NCBI RefSeq assembly: GCF_035582795.1
Contig: NC_134370.1
Coordinates: 42,643,501-42,707,500 of the forward strand
From: Mycteria americana
Taxonomy: Eukaryota; Chordata; Aves; Ciconiiformes; Ciconiidae
Length of the DNA: 64,000 nt
Direction of reading: 5' to 3'
Below are positions 1-10,800 of this stretch, piece after piece. Position numbers and translations under genes: made by a program. A model generated the notes under the pieces. The model saw nothing but the letters and a program-made list of their open reading frames with translations, did not search any database and had not been told where the DNA came from. Position 1 is the stretch's first letter. Every line of letters begins with the position of its first letter.

Positions 1-2535
1 AGTCTTCACCAAGATGTTGGACGTAGCTGGACCTTTACTGACAAACCAGATGTCCCCATTTCCTTAACTGAAATACTGCATGTTAACAGGCCATGCAACA
101 GAACATGTCTTTCCATTTCTACAGGCTGCTCAGTAATGTTTTAAAGAGTGGAAGTCCCACGATGAATGCCCAGACGTGACATTTAGCTCTCATTCAGTCT
201 GTAGAGATTATTGGATCAGGTCCTGGACTCTATGGCAACAGGAACCCAAGAAGCAGAGCAGTTGCCATCTGAAATAACATATTTGACAGAGAGATGGAAG
301 GGTTTATAAGGCATACCGGTCTTTTATTATAAATGATAACCTTTTTATATGACTGCTTTTCAAGGGTGATAGTCAACATGTAAGATAGATAACAAAATAT
401 CCCTTTTATTCATAATTCTGGTACTGTGATTTTATTTATTTGATCCTGGTTAATATTTATTCAGTTTACAGTACTAACTGAGGTACAACCATTATACTTG
501 TAGCACCAAACAACAGCAGACGGAGATCCACAGGGTTTCCTTCAAAGCGGGGAAGCTAACACGTAACTCACAGATCTTCTGTGTGCTGAAGTCCTGCTCA
601 GGTGCCTTGGCTCCATCAGTAGCAGTGCTGACAGAGGGTTGGCAACTGCAGAAAATCTCCAGAGTCACTCCTTCACATCCCAGTAGTGAAAAGGAGAAGA
701 ATTAAAGCTTAGAGGACTTTGTCAGAAGGATTACTTAATTCCAAATACTTAGAAATCTTACCCATCAAGTGCTGTTAGTATTCATCAGATATCCTTCCTT
801 TACAAGTTTGGAGGAAACAGTAATGACTGAGCTTAGAGTAAGACCGGTAGGACGTATGAAGTGATGTGAACCCCAGTGAATAAAAATTCCAGCCACAAAA
901 CAAGAAACTGAAGTGCAAGCAGAGTTTGAGGAAGCACCACGCAAATTCTTAAGAGATAGTTATCAAAGATCATGTAACCCTAAAAATGTAGGGAAAGCAC
1001 ATCAAAATCTGCAATTCAAGAAGTTTGGAATAAAGCACCTTTAGAAATGGAACATATCCTCAAAGCAAGGATGTAAGTGAGTCCTGGCCTTATATTTGGA
1101 TCAAAATTTGGTAAATATGCCTGCCTCAGTGTCATGTTTCCTCTAGAGAGATGTAAGCTTTTCAACCAGGAGAGAGCAACAGATAAATTCCATCTGTCGA
1201 GGCTCTGTTTTCCGCAGTCACCAAAAAATGTCAAGGAACAATTTGTTGCCATTTGTGTAAGGTTGTTAAGCAACACAAAACTCAAATATTGTGCCCATTC
1301 ATTTAGTATTGGAGCAACTTAATTTGAGAAAAGGAGAGTAACTTTTGTGTGATTCACAGGCTTATATTGACTATTGCTTAGTGTTCCCAGGGCACATGTT
1401 TTTAAGAGCTGCACATGTCTTAGTTGGCTTCGTCATGCAGAATTCTGCCTAAGGAAGGTCACAGCAGGCAAGGAGCTGGGTGATTTTGTGGCATCATTTT
1501 GGAATATCAGGGAGACAGGATTATGATATTGGTGATGTTGCCCGCTTTGGAGAGGCATTTACAAGTATCAGCAATATTTGTGATTTTGGCTGAGCATCTT
1601 CCAGCCAGTTACTTGTCTTCTTGAATCATGAATCCATTTGAAGCATATTTGTGTTAGCAAGGAGGTGGTAGTAATGGAAACTGCAACATTTCGTGGTAGT
1701 TACAGTGGATAATATGGTAGATTTCATATGGGAGTTAATACTGGAGTTCAGTGGTGGTGAACTCTGGTATTAAGCAGTGGTGGGAAGTGGCTGGGAAGGT
1801 GCAGAGACTGAGGAGCCCTCACCCCTGGCACCTTATCCCCAAGTGACATGTCTCCAGGGTTGTGTGGTCAAGCTGTGGCTCTGGAGAAAAAGCTATTAGC
1901 AATTGGTCCTTCCTGATGTATTTTATACACCTGTAAAGAACAGGTGAAATGTAGCCTGTTGTCAAGGGATGAGCACAGAAGAGGTGTCACTGACAACACC
2001 TGTGGCATAGTGCAGATGTCCCCATCTCACTCTGAACAAGTTGCTGTGTCTACCCAGCCTGGGGCAGTCCCATGCGGGGATGGCAGGTCCAGAGCTCGCT
2101 GTGGTGTGGCCACGTTCAGCTGATGCTCTGGGAGAGGTTTCTCCTCCAGGGGCCATGTCTGGGTAAGAGCAAGACTGTGCTCAGCAGCGTGGGCATGGGA
2201 AGTGTGGCCGTTTGAGAGGTCCGTGCTGCGGCACAGGCCCCCTTGCTGCACGAACAAGCATTGTCCTCTTCTTCCTGCAGCGAGACTTGCTTTGTTTTGC
2301 TTCACAGCCTCATTTCAACCAACTTTGTCCTAAAAGTCGTCTGACCCTATAAAAGAGTTTATATATTTTTGGATCCCCTTGCTGCCTTTGAGTGCCTTGG
2401 CGAGTGCGTGCGCTCTGGCTGTTGCAGCACTGAGCTCTCGGGGGCCCTTGGCAGTGTGTTTGGCTTGCTGCATGCTGCTCTTGGGTGGCGTTGAGCCAGT
2501 GGGCTGCTGAAACCTCGGGGTTTTTTGTCTCTCAG
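1..2535 (+). other. TUBGCP2: TUBGCP2 last intron (3' part)
   Basis: No coding exon was recognised in this stretch. It precedes a good splice acceptor (T-rich tract then CTCAG ending at 2535), so it is read as the final intron of the upstream TUBGCP2 gene. The penultimate exon, which should encode the end of the GCP2 C-terminal helical domain, must lie left of the window. Sequence is AT-rich to about 1750 and more GC-rich afterwards. The open frames in it are short and resemble no family. Confidence 0.6.
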
Positions 2536-2641
2536 GTTGGACTTCAACGGGTTCTACACAGAGCGCTTGGAGCACATGTCTGCCGAACGCAGCCAGAAGG
2601 CAGCTCCCCTGCTTCCCTGCCTAGCCGTACCTGCCCAGTGA
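2536..2641 (+). CDS. TUBGCP2: TUBGCP2 terminal coding exon (gamma-tubulin complex component 2, C-terminus)
   Basis: GCP2 is a core subunit of the gamma-tubulin small complex, which nucleates microtubules at centrosomes. This exon supplies only the extreme C-terminus: one base of a split codon, then 34 codons and TGA at 2639-2641. The peptide opens with LDFNGFYTERLEHMSAERSQ, which closely matches the end of vertebrate GCP2 as I recall it. The last 14 residues (ending VPAQ) are shorter and different from the human tail. The acceptor is TTTTTTGTCTCTCAG. A poly(A) signal follows at 2908-2913. The next gene in the same direction is ADAM8, the arrangement known for TUBGCP2 and ADAM8 in human 10q26, which supports the call. 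The rest of the gene lies upstream of the window. Confidence 0.85.
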
Positions 2642-2935
2642 AGCCTGCTGCTGCCCGTTTTAGCCGCCGCCGCCTCCTCTGCACCAGCAGAGAACCGGAC
2701 ACTCACTCACTTTGAGCTAGGAGTACTCAACCCTCTACATTCACAGTGCGAGCTGGAAACGAACCATAAGGGTTGTCCCAGAGAGACAGGGGAATATTCA
2801 GTCTCCTGAAATGTGTATGTAATGGATTTTCTCTTCTGAGAGTCTTTTGTTAAGTCCTTTTTTTTTTTTTTTACTACGTTGTAAAATAATGTATTTGTGT
2901 GTTGTAAAATAAATTTAAAAAAAACAGGGTTATTT
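2642..2935 (+). other. TUBGCP2: TUBGCP2 3'UTR
   Basis: Noncoding sequence after the TGA, AT-rich towards its end, with a 15-base T run at 2858-2872. It closes with an AATAAA at 2908-2913 in an A-rich context. Cleavage is inferred about 15-25 bases downstream. Confidence 0.6.
2908..2913 (+). terminator. TUBGCP2: Poly(A) signal AATAAA of TUBGCP2
   Basis: Canonical AATAAA about 270 bases after the TUBGCP2 stop codon. It is followed by an A-rich stretch and then T/G-rich sequence (TTATTTTGTCTGTTAAC) that can serve as a downstream element. Confidence 0.65.
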
Positions 2936-4267
2936 TGTCTGTTAACAACTCAGGGTGCAAATTAGTCTTTTAGGTGACTAAATTTTGGTCAGCTCACAGA
3001 GAGCTGGCTCAGCTGCCATGTGGCATTATTTTGGGAGGAGATCCTAGTTGGGGGGTTGCTGGAATGAAGCTGATCAGCTGCTCTAGCTGATGAGATGAGG
3101 TTTGCAGCTGAGGAGGTATGTGATGTTCATATATTGGCCGAGTCCTCAGCAGAGGACTTTCAGGGTATCTTGCAGAGTTATGCAGCCATAAAAATTGCTT
3201 GAGCCAGTTTGGGAGCGGGTGTGGTAGAGGGTGGAAGAGAAGAAGTGTCCCAGGAACAAGTGGTGGCCAAGACACGTGCCAGAGACCCAGAGGCCTCAGT
3301 GGCAACTGTGGGAACCTGGGGAGACGTGCAAGGGCTGTGGATACAGGGCTGAGTGCTCCCGTTAATGACCTGCCCTTCCTCTCCCTCACCTCCTCCTTTG
3401 CAAGGACCTTCTAGGGTGCAGTAGAGGGGAGAGCCAGGTTCTCTTTGCTTTGGTGGCCTAAAGCTGGTCCTCCAGCTTGGCAGAGGGAAAGAGACCAAAG
3501 GAGAGGATGGAGACCACCAGTCCTGGGTCTGGAGGACTGAATTCCTTCATCTGAAGGTTGAGGTTGAGGACCGAGACCTCAGCCAGCATCATCTGGCTCT
3601 TCAGGGAAAGGATTTGTGCAGTTCATGGGGAAGGGAAAATTTCTTATTCCCCCCACCAAGGTGGCCTCTCAGTCCAGGGAGGCTTGGAGAAGTTGACCTG
3701 CCATTTCCATAAGTTTCTGTGAAGCTACAGACTTCATAGCCTGTCCCTCGAAATGAGGGTGGAGAGGCAGAGGAGCACAGGTCTTTGGAGGAACCTGGTC
3801 GCCTCTCAGTGCCCAACATCTCAGGCTTGAGAGACCCCCCTGGCACCTCACTGTGTCACAGCTGGTCACACACATTTTTTACACCAATGAGGAGTGTGGT
3901 GGCTGTTGCAGGAAAAAACTATGTTCATGCAATTTATATTAAGTCAGGATTGAAGCCTTTTATAGATTAATAACACACAATTAACCAGCAAGCATGGAGT
4001 CTCAGCAGAAGTAATAGATATGTCTGAAATGTTAATTTTTAAAATCAACAGCAAATTGCTAAGCACCCATCTATGAGTAATCCCAAGAAGTCCCACTCAC
4101 ACCCCCATGTGCACACATGCAGATGGTTATGTGCACCCCTCTCCCACGGGACACTCCCAGCCCCACTGCCTCCTGTGGCAGGCCAACCACCCCAGCCCCT
4201 CCACCACCTCAGAGCCAGGAGAGGCTTCCCAGTGCCCCCCGCCACCCTGATGCCCTACTGTCACCTC
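2936..4267. other. TUBGCP2-ADAM8 intergenic spacer
   Basis: About 1.3 kb with no exon, RNA gene or repeat that I recognise. Base composition is mixed and becomes C-rich after about 4080, leading into the minisatellite in front of ADAM8. Scattered open frames on both strands have no family resemblance. Confidence 0.5.
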
Positions 4268-4560
4268 GTCAGTGCCCTGTGGACCCCTGCAGTGCCCCGG
4301 GACATGCCCCTAGAAGCCGTGGATCCGCCCTGATGCCCCTTGGACTCTCCCCGAAGCCACACAGACAGTCCCCAATGCCACGCGGACCCCTCCCCTGATG
4401 CCACATGCACACCCTGTGATACCCCACAAACCCTTCCCGATGCCCCACGGACCCTCCCCAATGGCTCACGGACACCCCCTGATGCCCCGTGGACAGACCC
4501 CAATGCTTTATGGACCCTTCCCGATACCCCACAGACACCCCCCTGTAACTCCACGGACCC
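4268..4560 (+). repeat. Degenerate minisatellite, unit about 20-23 bp
   Basis: Repeated variants of a unit resembling GATGCCCCACGGACCCTCCC occur about a dozen times with substitutions and small indels (for example near 4331, 4397, 4439, 4480 and 4522). The array is strongly C-rich on this strand and has no stop codons in some frames, which explains the spurious open frames on both strands. It ends directly at the ADAM8 CpG-rich promoter. Confidence 0.75.
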
Positions 4561-4657
4561 GCCCCGCGCCCCTCCCGCCTCTCCCAGACCCGCTCCGCAC
4601 GGAGGCCCCCGCCGGGGGCGGCCCCATCCCCGCCCCCTCCCGTCCCGCGAGTGGCGG

Positions 4658-4664
4658 TGAGTCA
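4658..4664 (+). promoter_or_regulatory. AP-1 consensus site TGAGTCA
   Basis: Exact TGAGTCA inside the CpG-rich segment just upstream of ADAM8. Mammalian ADAM8 is induced in activated myeloid cells, so an AP-1 input is plausible. Function here is inferred from sequence only. Confidence 0.4.
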
Positions 4665-4742
4665 CGACGGGCGGGGGCTGCCGGCGCGGCGCGGCGCGGC
4701 GCGGCGGCGCTTGGGGCAGAGCACTGCGGGCACCTCCGAGCC

Positions 4743-4809
4743 ATGGCCCCGGCGCTCGTCCTGCTCCGCCGGCTCCTGCTGCTGCTGCTGCTGCTGCTGC
4801 TGGTCCACG
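4743..4809 (+). CDS. ADAM8: ADAM8 coding exon 1 (signal peptide)
   Basis: Encodes residues 1-22 plus one base of codon 23. [10 protein letters not shown] is followed by ten leucines, nine of them from a pure CTG run, then VH. This is a classic signal peptide h-region. Donor GTGAGA at 4810. Confidence 0.9.
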
Positions 4810-7800
4810 GTGAGAGTGGGCTGGCGGGCGTGGGTCCCCGGCAGGGCAGGCAGCCGGCAGGCAGCCGTGCTCCGCTGACGGGACGGGCGTGAAGTTTTGG
4901 GGACGCAGGGCAAAAGGCCGGCTGGCTCCCCGGGGGTCTTCTGCCGTGGGGCAGGATTGGAGCTACTGCGCGGGGGGTGGGGATGCTTTTTCCCGCGAGA
5001 ATTAAGGGGACGCGTGGGAAGTGGCACAGGAGGGGATGTGCAAGGCGGGAGCTGGGTGTGTGGTGGCTTTTTGGGACGGGTTACAGCTCGGCAAGGTTTT
5101 GGCTGGTTCATCTGCCAGGCTGGCGTCAATCCCCCTGGCGTCACCAGGGGATTAGGCTGGCATCGCCTCCCCAAGCTCACTCGAGAGTGAAGGATGGAGA
5201 AAGGGGCTTCGAGGACCAGGCTCGGCTCCTTCGGCCAGCTCCACTCACAGCTGGCCCTATGGCAGAGGGATGCTTTTGGTGACTTCCACCCTCTGCCCCG
5301 CCTTGCCCCCACTGCCACCCTGCGCAGATGGGTCACCCGCTCTTCTGTAAGAGCACCTAGGCGAGGAGGCTCCTGCGAGCAAGGGGAAATTTGTCACCGC
5401 CAGGCTGCGGCGTGCGGGGGGGGGACGACGGACTGGTGACTCAGCCGGCCGAGGGGGTGGTGATGAGGCTCCTGGCTCCTGCTCGGGCGCCGTGGGCGAG
5501 GGCCGCCAGGCACCCATAGACAGAGCGCCCTGCTTTGCCGCTGCCTCACTGGGGCCTCCACTGGCCCCATCTAACCCTGGGAGCATGGGCACAGCTGCAG
5601 CGCAAGCTTCCCGTTCAGGGCTCCTTGGGGAAGGTGAAGGGTTTCTCGCAGAAATGTCTCCCTTCTGATATCAAAAGAGAGGACAGGAGGAGGGCTGAGC
5701 CAGCCCAGACATGAGTCGTTCTCCAAAACACAACCCCCAGCAGCTGTCGGACTCCAAGTCACAAACTGTGGCACCAAGATGGGGAGCTGAAAATCCTCCA
5801 TCTGTATTTATGCACCAGGGTCTCAGTAGGGTTCTCCAGCCTTGAAGGGACCCGCTTGCCCGTGGGTGATGCTGAGCACCCTGTGGGCACTGGGGCTGGG
5901 GGGGGGCCTGGAACATCCCTGGAGCACGTCAGGGAGTTGTGTTCCCAGCAGGTATTTCAGGACTTGTTATTTTAGCTCTTCTCTGTGTCTTCATGTTGGC
6001 TGCTTCCCTTATCCCCTGACTCAGTTGTTTCTGGGCATCCCAGCTCAAAGCCCTTTGACTTTTCCCAGGAGCCACTGCCAGGCTGGAGGAAAAGCTCGCC
6101 CATGTCAAGAAGTACGAGACGGTGACGCCACACAAGGTGCCAGTGCCTCAGGGAAAGAGGGACCTTTTTGCGCCACTGGTGAGTAGCATCGCCTCCCAAA
6201 TACTGGCTCGGCACAGCTGTCCTCACTGCCCTGCAGGGAGTCCGGGGGAGGGGGGCGCAATCAGCAGAGACCCTTGGTCCATCACTGGGCTTGGAGCCAG
6301 ACCCCCTTGGCCCACCGCTGGGCTCGGAGCTGGACTCCTTTGGCCCTGTGCCAGAAGAATGACCTGGTGCACCTTTTCTTGCATTGCTTCCATCCCAGAG
6401 GATGGAGATCTTGAAGTAGTTGGTCAGATCAGCTTTCCTGGACTGTTTTGGGTCAAAATAGGAACTGCAGATAGCACGGTGGACTCTTGGAGGGGGGGCT
6501 GCTTTCTCCAATGCTTTCTTTGGAGACATTACACAGCGGTGCCAGCTCTTGCAGCCTTGCAGTGATCTTGTGACATCTGGTCTTTGCTTAAGGAGGGATT
6601 TGCAAAGCCTCATTGAGCTGTAAGCACTTTTCTTGCTGTGTTTGCTGAAGTTGGGTTTTTTTCATCCTTTGGGACAGAAAGTTGCAGAAACACACATGAA
6701 AGCAAGCCAGTTTTATTTTTCTTTGGAAACCTTGTAATTTGGGGGAAGGAATGAGGTTTGACTCAGGAGTTTTGAGTGCTTGGGATTGACGTCCATAAGA
6801 AGATGGCCTTGACCTCAAAGATGCTTTCCTCATTGCCTTAAAGTGAAATTCAACCAAATATGTGGATTCATTTTCTAGGACCAAAAAGCACCGAATGTAG
6901 CACCTGATGAGATGGAGGGGCTGGGGACATTTGTTTCCTAGTAAACTCTTCGTACAGCACATTCATCTGTGATTCAAACCCTTTCTGATAAACTAGCTTC
7001 AAAAACACTCCCCAAAAGCATCTGTTTTCTCTGCTCTAGAAACCTAAACTTGTCTACGAGATAAACATTCCCCAGGCTATTTAGAGACACCATCTGTGCC
7101 GGGTGCACCAGGCGGCTCTGCACTGATCCCCTGGGGAGCTCACCCATCTTGGGGTCCCTCTGCTTTCCACGACATGGGAGAAGACATCTGCCTTGATTTG
7201 TGTATTTTGGGACAGCCATGGGTGGTGTCTGCCAGGTGGGCACCTGGATTCGGTCTTGGATTGGGTGGTGCTTGGACTTCCCAAACCTGGTGTGTTGAGG
7301 GTATGAGGCCTCCTGCCTTTCAAGACATTTTCCTCCTCTTCCACAAAAGTTGGGTTTTCTCTCCCAGTAACTTTGGTGGGGAGGAGGTTCTCAGCAAGGC
7401 TTGACCACCACCAAGCCTCTCTTTGGAGACAGGTAGCCGGACAGGCATTTTCTGCACCAGCTCCTCCTGTGGCTTTGCCTTAGCAGTCTGTGGCTGGGAT
7501 TGGCATGGACCAAGAGCTGGTTCCTGTGTCAGAGCAGCTGGGACACGAGGTTGGTACAGCAGAGCATCTGCCAGATGAGGTTTGAAGCAGACGAGCTCCC
7601 CTCTAGCTTTGCTTAAATCAAAATATTCAGCCCTGCAGATAGGGTGGAGCCTGGATGAGGCTCCACCAGGATCAGGTGGACCAGGATCCTGGGTCCTGCA
7701 GCACAGGATCTCCTGGGATGCCAGCCTTCCAACAGGCCATGGTCTGACTCCTCCCACCTGTCCTTAGCAGGGGCATGACAGGGCATGTGGCAAACCTGGG

Positions 7801-10800
7801 TTCTTCATGGAAAGGGACCTGAAAAAAAAGAGCAAGAAGGGCCTTCAAAAAGATTTATAGTTACATGCTCTTGATTGCAGAAGTGACATCTCTCTGTCCC
7901 CTTGCTCCACCGTTTGTTTCAAAGAGCTGTACTGAATCGGAAGGGTGGTTTCCAGCCTGTGTAAGACCCAGTGTTGCAAGCTGCTGGCTTCTCCCCCAGT
8001 GCACCTGTGCTTGCACATCCCTGCTGATCACCCCCCACCTCATCCCAGAGCCAGTTGATGCAAAGAGGCAAGTCCTTTGCCTGGGTGGAGACAGCCCAGC
8101 TCCTGCTGGCCCAGCCTGGGGCTCTGCAGGAAGCAGCAGGACGTTGCAGAGTGAGTGATGGGGATGAATGGAGCAGGAGCAAGGGACGGTGGTGGCCCAG
8201 TGACCCGCCTTCTTTTCCTCCTCTCTTGTACTGCAGCTCCTCTGGGTGCAATGAGTCCCATCCCTACTGTCCTAGGGAGACCCATCACCTCTTCCCACCC
8301 AGGGAAGAAATACCCTGTGCTGGGGTGGGAAGGTGGCATCACGTCCTGATCCTCTGCAAGCTCTCTGACTCTCTTAATAAGACTAGCTGGAAGAAATCCC
8401 TCCTCTCTGTGTGCTGTGGCCACAGCTCTGCTTTGCTTGCTCAGCATGGTCAGGGGGCAGGGGGTCAGGAGCAGGGCTGAGCTGCCTGCACTTTCAAAGC
8501 CTTCCCATCTGGAGCCCTTGCAAAGTCCATGCTAATAAGGAAGGGGGTGATTCAGAGAAGCTTTATCAGGACTCTCTTTTTTTTTTATTTTGCCCTGTGG
8601 TTGTCTCCAGGAGACGGTCCCTGACCCACCATCCCCTTCCAAGTGCTTTCCTGCCATTTCTAAAGACCTCTTCTGGCTGCCAACAATAACAAAGCATCAC
8701 TTTGTCGGCGGAGCAGAGATGGAACGGCCACGTCAGGCGGGAAATGCTGTTCATAAGAGAAGAATTTGCCTGGGACCTGTGAGCGTGCCTACACGCTGGC
8801 TGTGCCCGCCTGCAGCTGGGGCTGCCTGGCCACCCAGCAGGCTTGTTGCAAACTGCTCAGCATGGCGAGAGGATGTTTCATGGCCAGCAGCCCATCACTT
8901 CAGATTGGAAGCGCAAACTGGGTAGAATTAAGGGCAACCGAGTGATGGGCAAACCCTCTTACCTGGCCCCGCTAGTGCTGAGTCAGCAGGACTTTCCACT
9001 CAGCCCCAGCTCCCACCAGGTTGCAGATCATCCCCCTGGGAGTGCTGAGCCGTTGTATGACAGCAGGTGCTGTCATCCTCCCCAGGAGAGGCCGCACACC
9101 TCATCCGGGAGGAATGCTGGTCCTGTGGGAGACGCTTGCTTTGCCTTTTGCTCAGCTCTCCACCCCGGGATTCTGTAAGAGCTGAGGATGTGCCCTCAGG
9201 AGAGGGCTCTGTGCTGCGGTGGTGGCTGAGGAGGTCCGTGGTGCCAAGGGTGCAGCCTGATATGGGGCACCACGCAAGGGATCATCATTTCTCTCAGTGG
9301 CCCCAGTGGGGCCTCTGGAGGTCTGTGGCCTAGTCTCTGCAGATGGAGATCACAAGACATCCAGAGGAAAACACTTCTTCTGGAGGGACATCTCCATCCT
9401 GGGGGTTCAGGGCTTGACTGGGCTGAGCCACAGCCACCCTGACCCAGCCTTAGTGACTGGAGGTTGGACTTGAGATGCCTTGAAGTCCCTTCCACCAGCA
9501 CTAGGGTGATGCTCAGGGGATCTGGCACATGGTGATACTAAAATCTACTCTCAGTAGCAGATGAGAATCAAGAGAAGGTTATTCTCTAACCATGATGTTG
9601 CATGTTAGCTCAGTCAGAGATAAGGAATTCTCTGCTGATGAGAGCCGTTGGGCACTGGAGATCTTTGTGGTTCAGCCTGTGAGTAAGTGCTGAACTCAGT
9701 CCCCAAAAAATGAGCTTTGTGACTGATGAGTAGGAAACCTCAGTTTCTGGCATGGGCATCTGCAGCCATGTCTCAGATGTGGAAAACCAGACTTTGCTGA
9801 CTCTATTTCATTGCTGGTGACCTGTTCTTTATCTCAGGATGTGCCAGGGAAAGATTCTTTCTTTCTTCTCTTCTCATTTCCCATGTCTTTGCTGGATGCC
9901 TCCAGGGTGAGCAGCCAGGCTCCCTGTCCCACAGCTGCCTTCCAGTGGAGTGCATGCAGACCCCATCCCCTTTCTGGGCAGGTCCTGTCTTCTGTAGCTC
10001 TGGCTCCTGGTGATGGTGGGTCTGTGCTGTCGTCTATCTTTCATGCAGAGCATCTACCCAGACCACGTCCTCTACCACGTGCGTGCCGAAGGCAGGAACT
10101 ACCTCCTGTGGCTGGAGAAGAACAAGTGAGTGCGGGTGGGCACAGCAGGACATCTAGGGGGAGCTCAATTCTAACCCTTGCCATGAACATCACTTCTCCA
10201 AGGTCCGTCATCATCACACCAGAGATCTAAGCCCTCAGCCCAGACCTCGCTAGCAAAATATCACATTTTCTTTTCCCTCCTTGCCAAACCCACCCAGGGA
10301 GGTCATGGGCCCACCATACCCAACCTGACCAACCTCATCCCTAAAGTTTTCCATCCTCTCCCCAAAACGGGGGTCACTGCTGACACCCCTTCCCCATCCT
10401 GCAGGGAGCTGCTGGGGCAGCACTACACCGAGACGCACTACTTGGCTGATGGCACAGAGATCACGGAGAAGCCGGACGTTCAGGTATGGGGCTGGCTCCA
10501 GGGAGAGCAGTTTTCCTGCTCCTATGGGGTCCTGCCATGCTGACAGCTGGTGCAGACTGCCTTTACACCTGTCCTTTCTCTCGGCAGCAGGATCACTGCT
10601 TTTATCAGGGCCACGTGCAAGGATACGCCAACTCAGCAGCGAGCATCAGCACCTGCAGTGGGCTCAGGTAAGACCTCCAACTCCCCCAAGGCACTGTGGC
10701 TGGCTGGAGGACAGCATAGAGCCTGGCCTTGGTTGCACGCCATGGTGCTGCTCCTGGCAGACGTGGTGCAGCGTAATGGTGAGCCAGTGTGACCAAGCCC

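Larger units (their letters stand above)
4555..4860 (+). promoter_or_regulatory. ADAM8: CpG-rich promoter region of ADAM8
   Basis: Very high CpG density (runs of GCGCGGCG near 4683-4708), several CCGCCCC/CCCCGCCC Sp1-like boxes (about 4558 and 4629) and a perfect AP-1 site TGAGTCA at 4658-4664, 79 bases before the ADAM8 start codon. No TATA box is evident. The transcription start is not visible and is inferred to lie within this block. Confidence 0.6.

Noticed and set aside
4261-4892. Overlapping long open frames on both strands before ADAM8
   Set aside because: Explained by the stop-poor minisatellite repeat units and CpG-rich promoter, not by coding content.
4662-5336. Minus-strand open frame of 224 codons with a polyglutamine run
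   Set aside because: It is the antisense of the ADAM8 signal-peptide CTG repeat and CpG-rich promoter. GC-rich DNA keeps the frame open and no homology is recognised.
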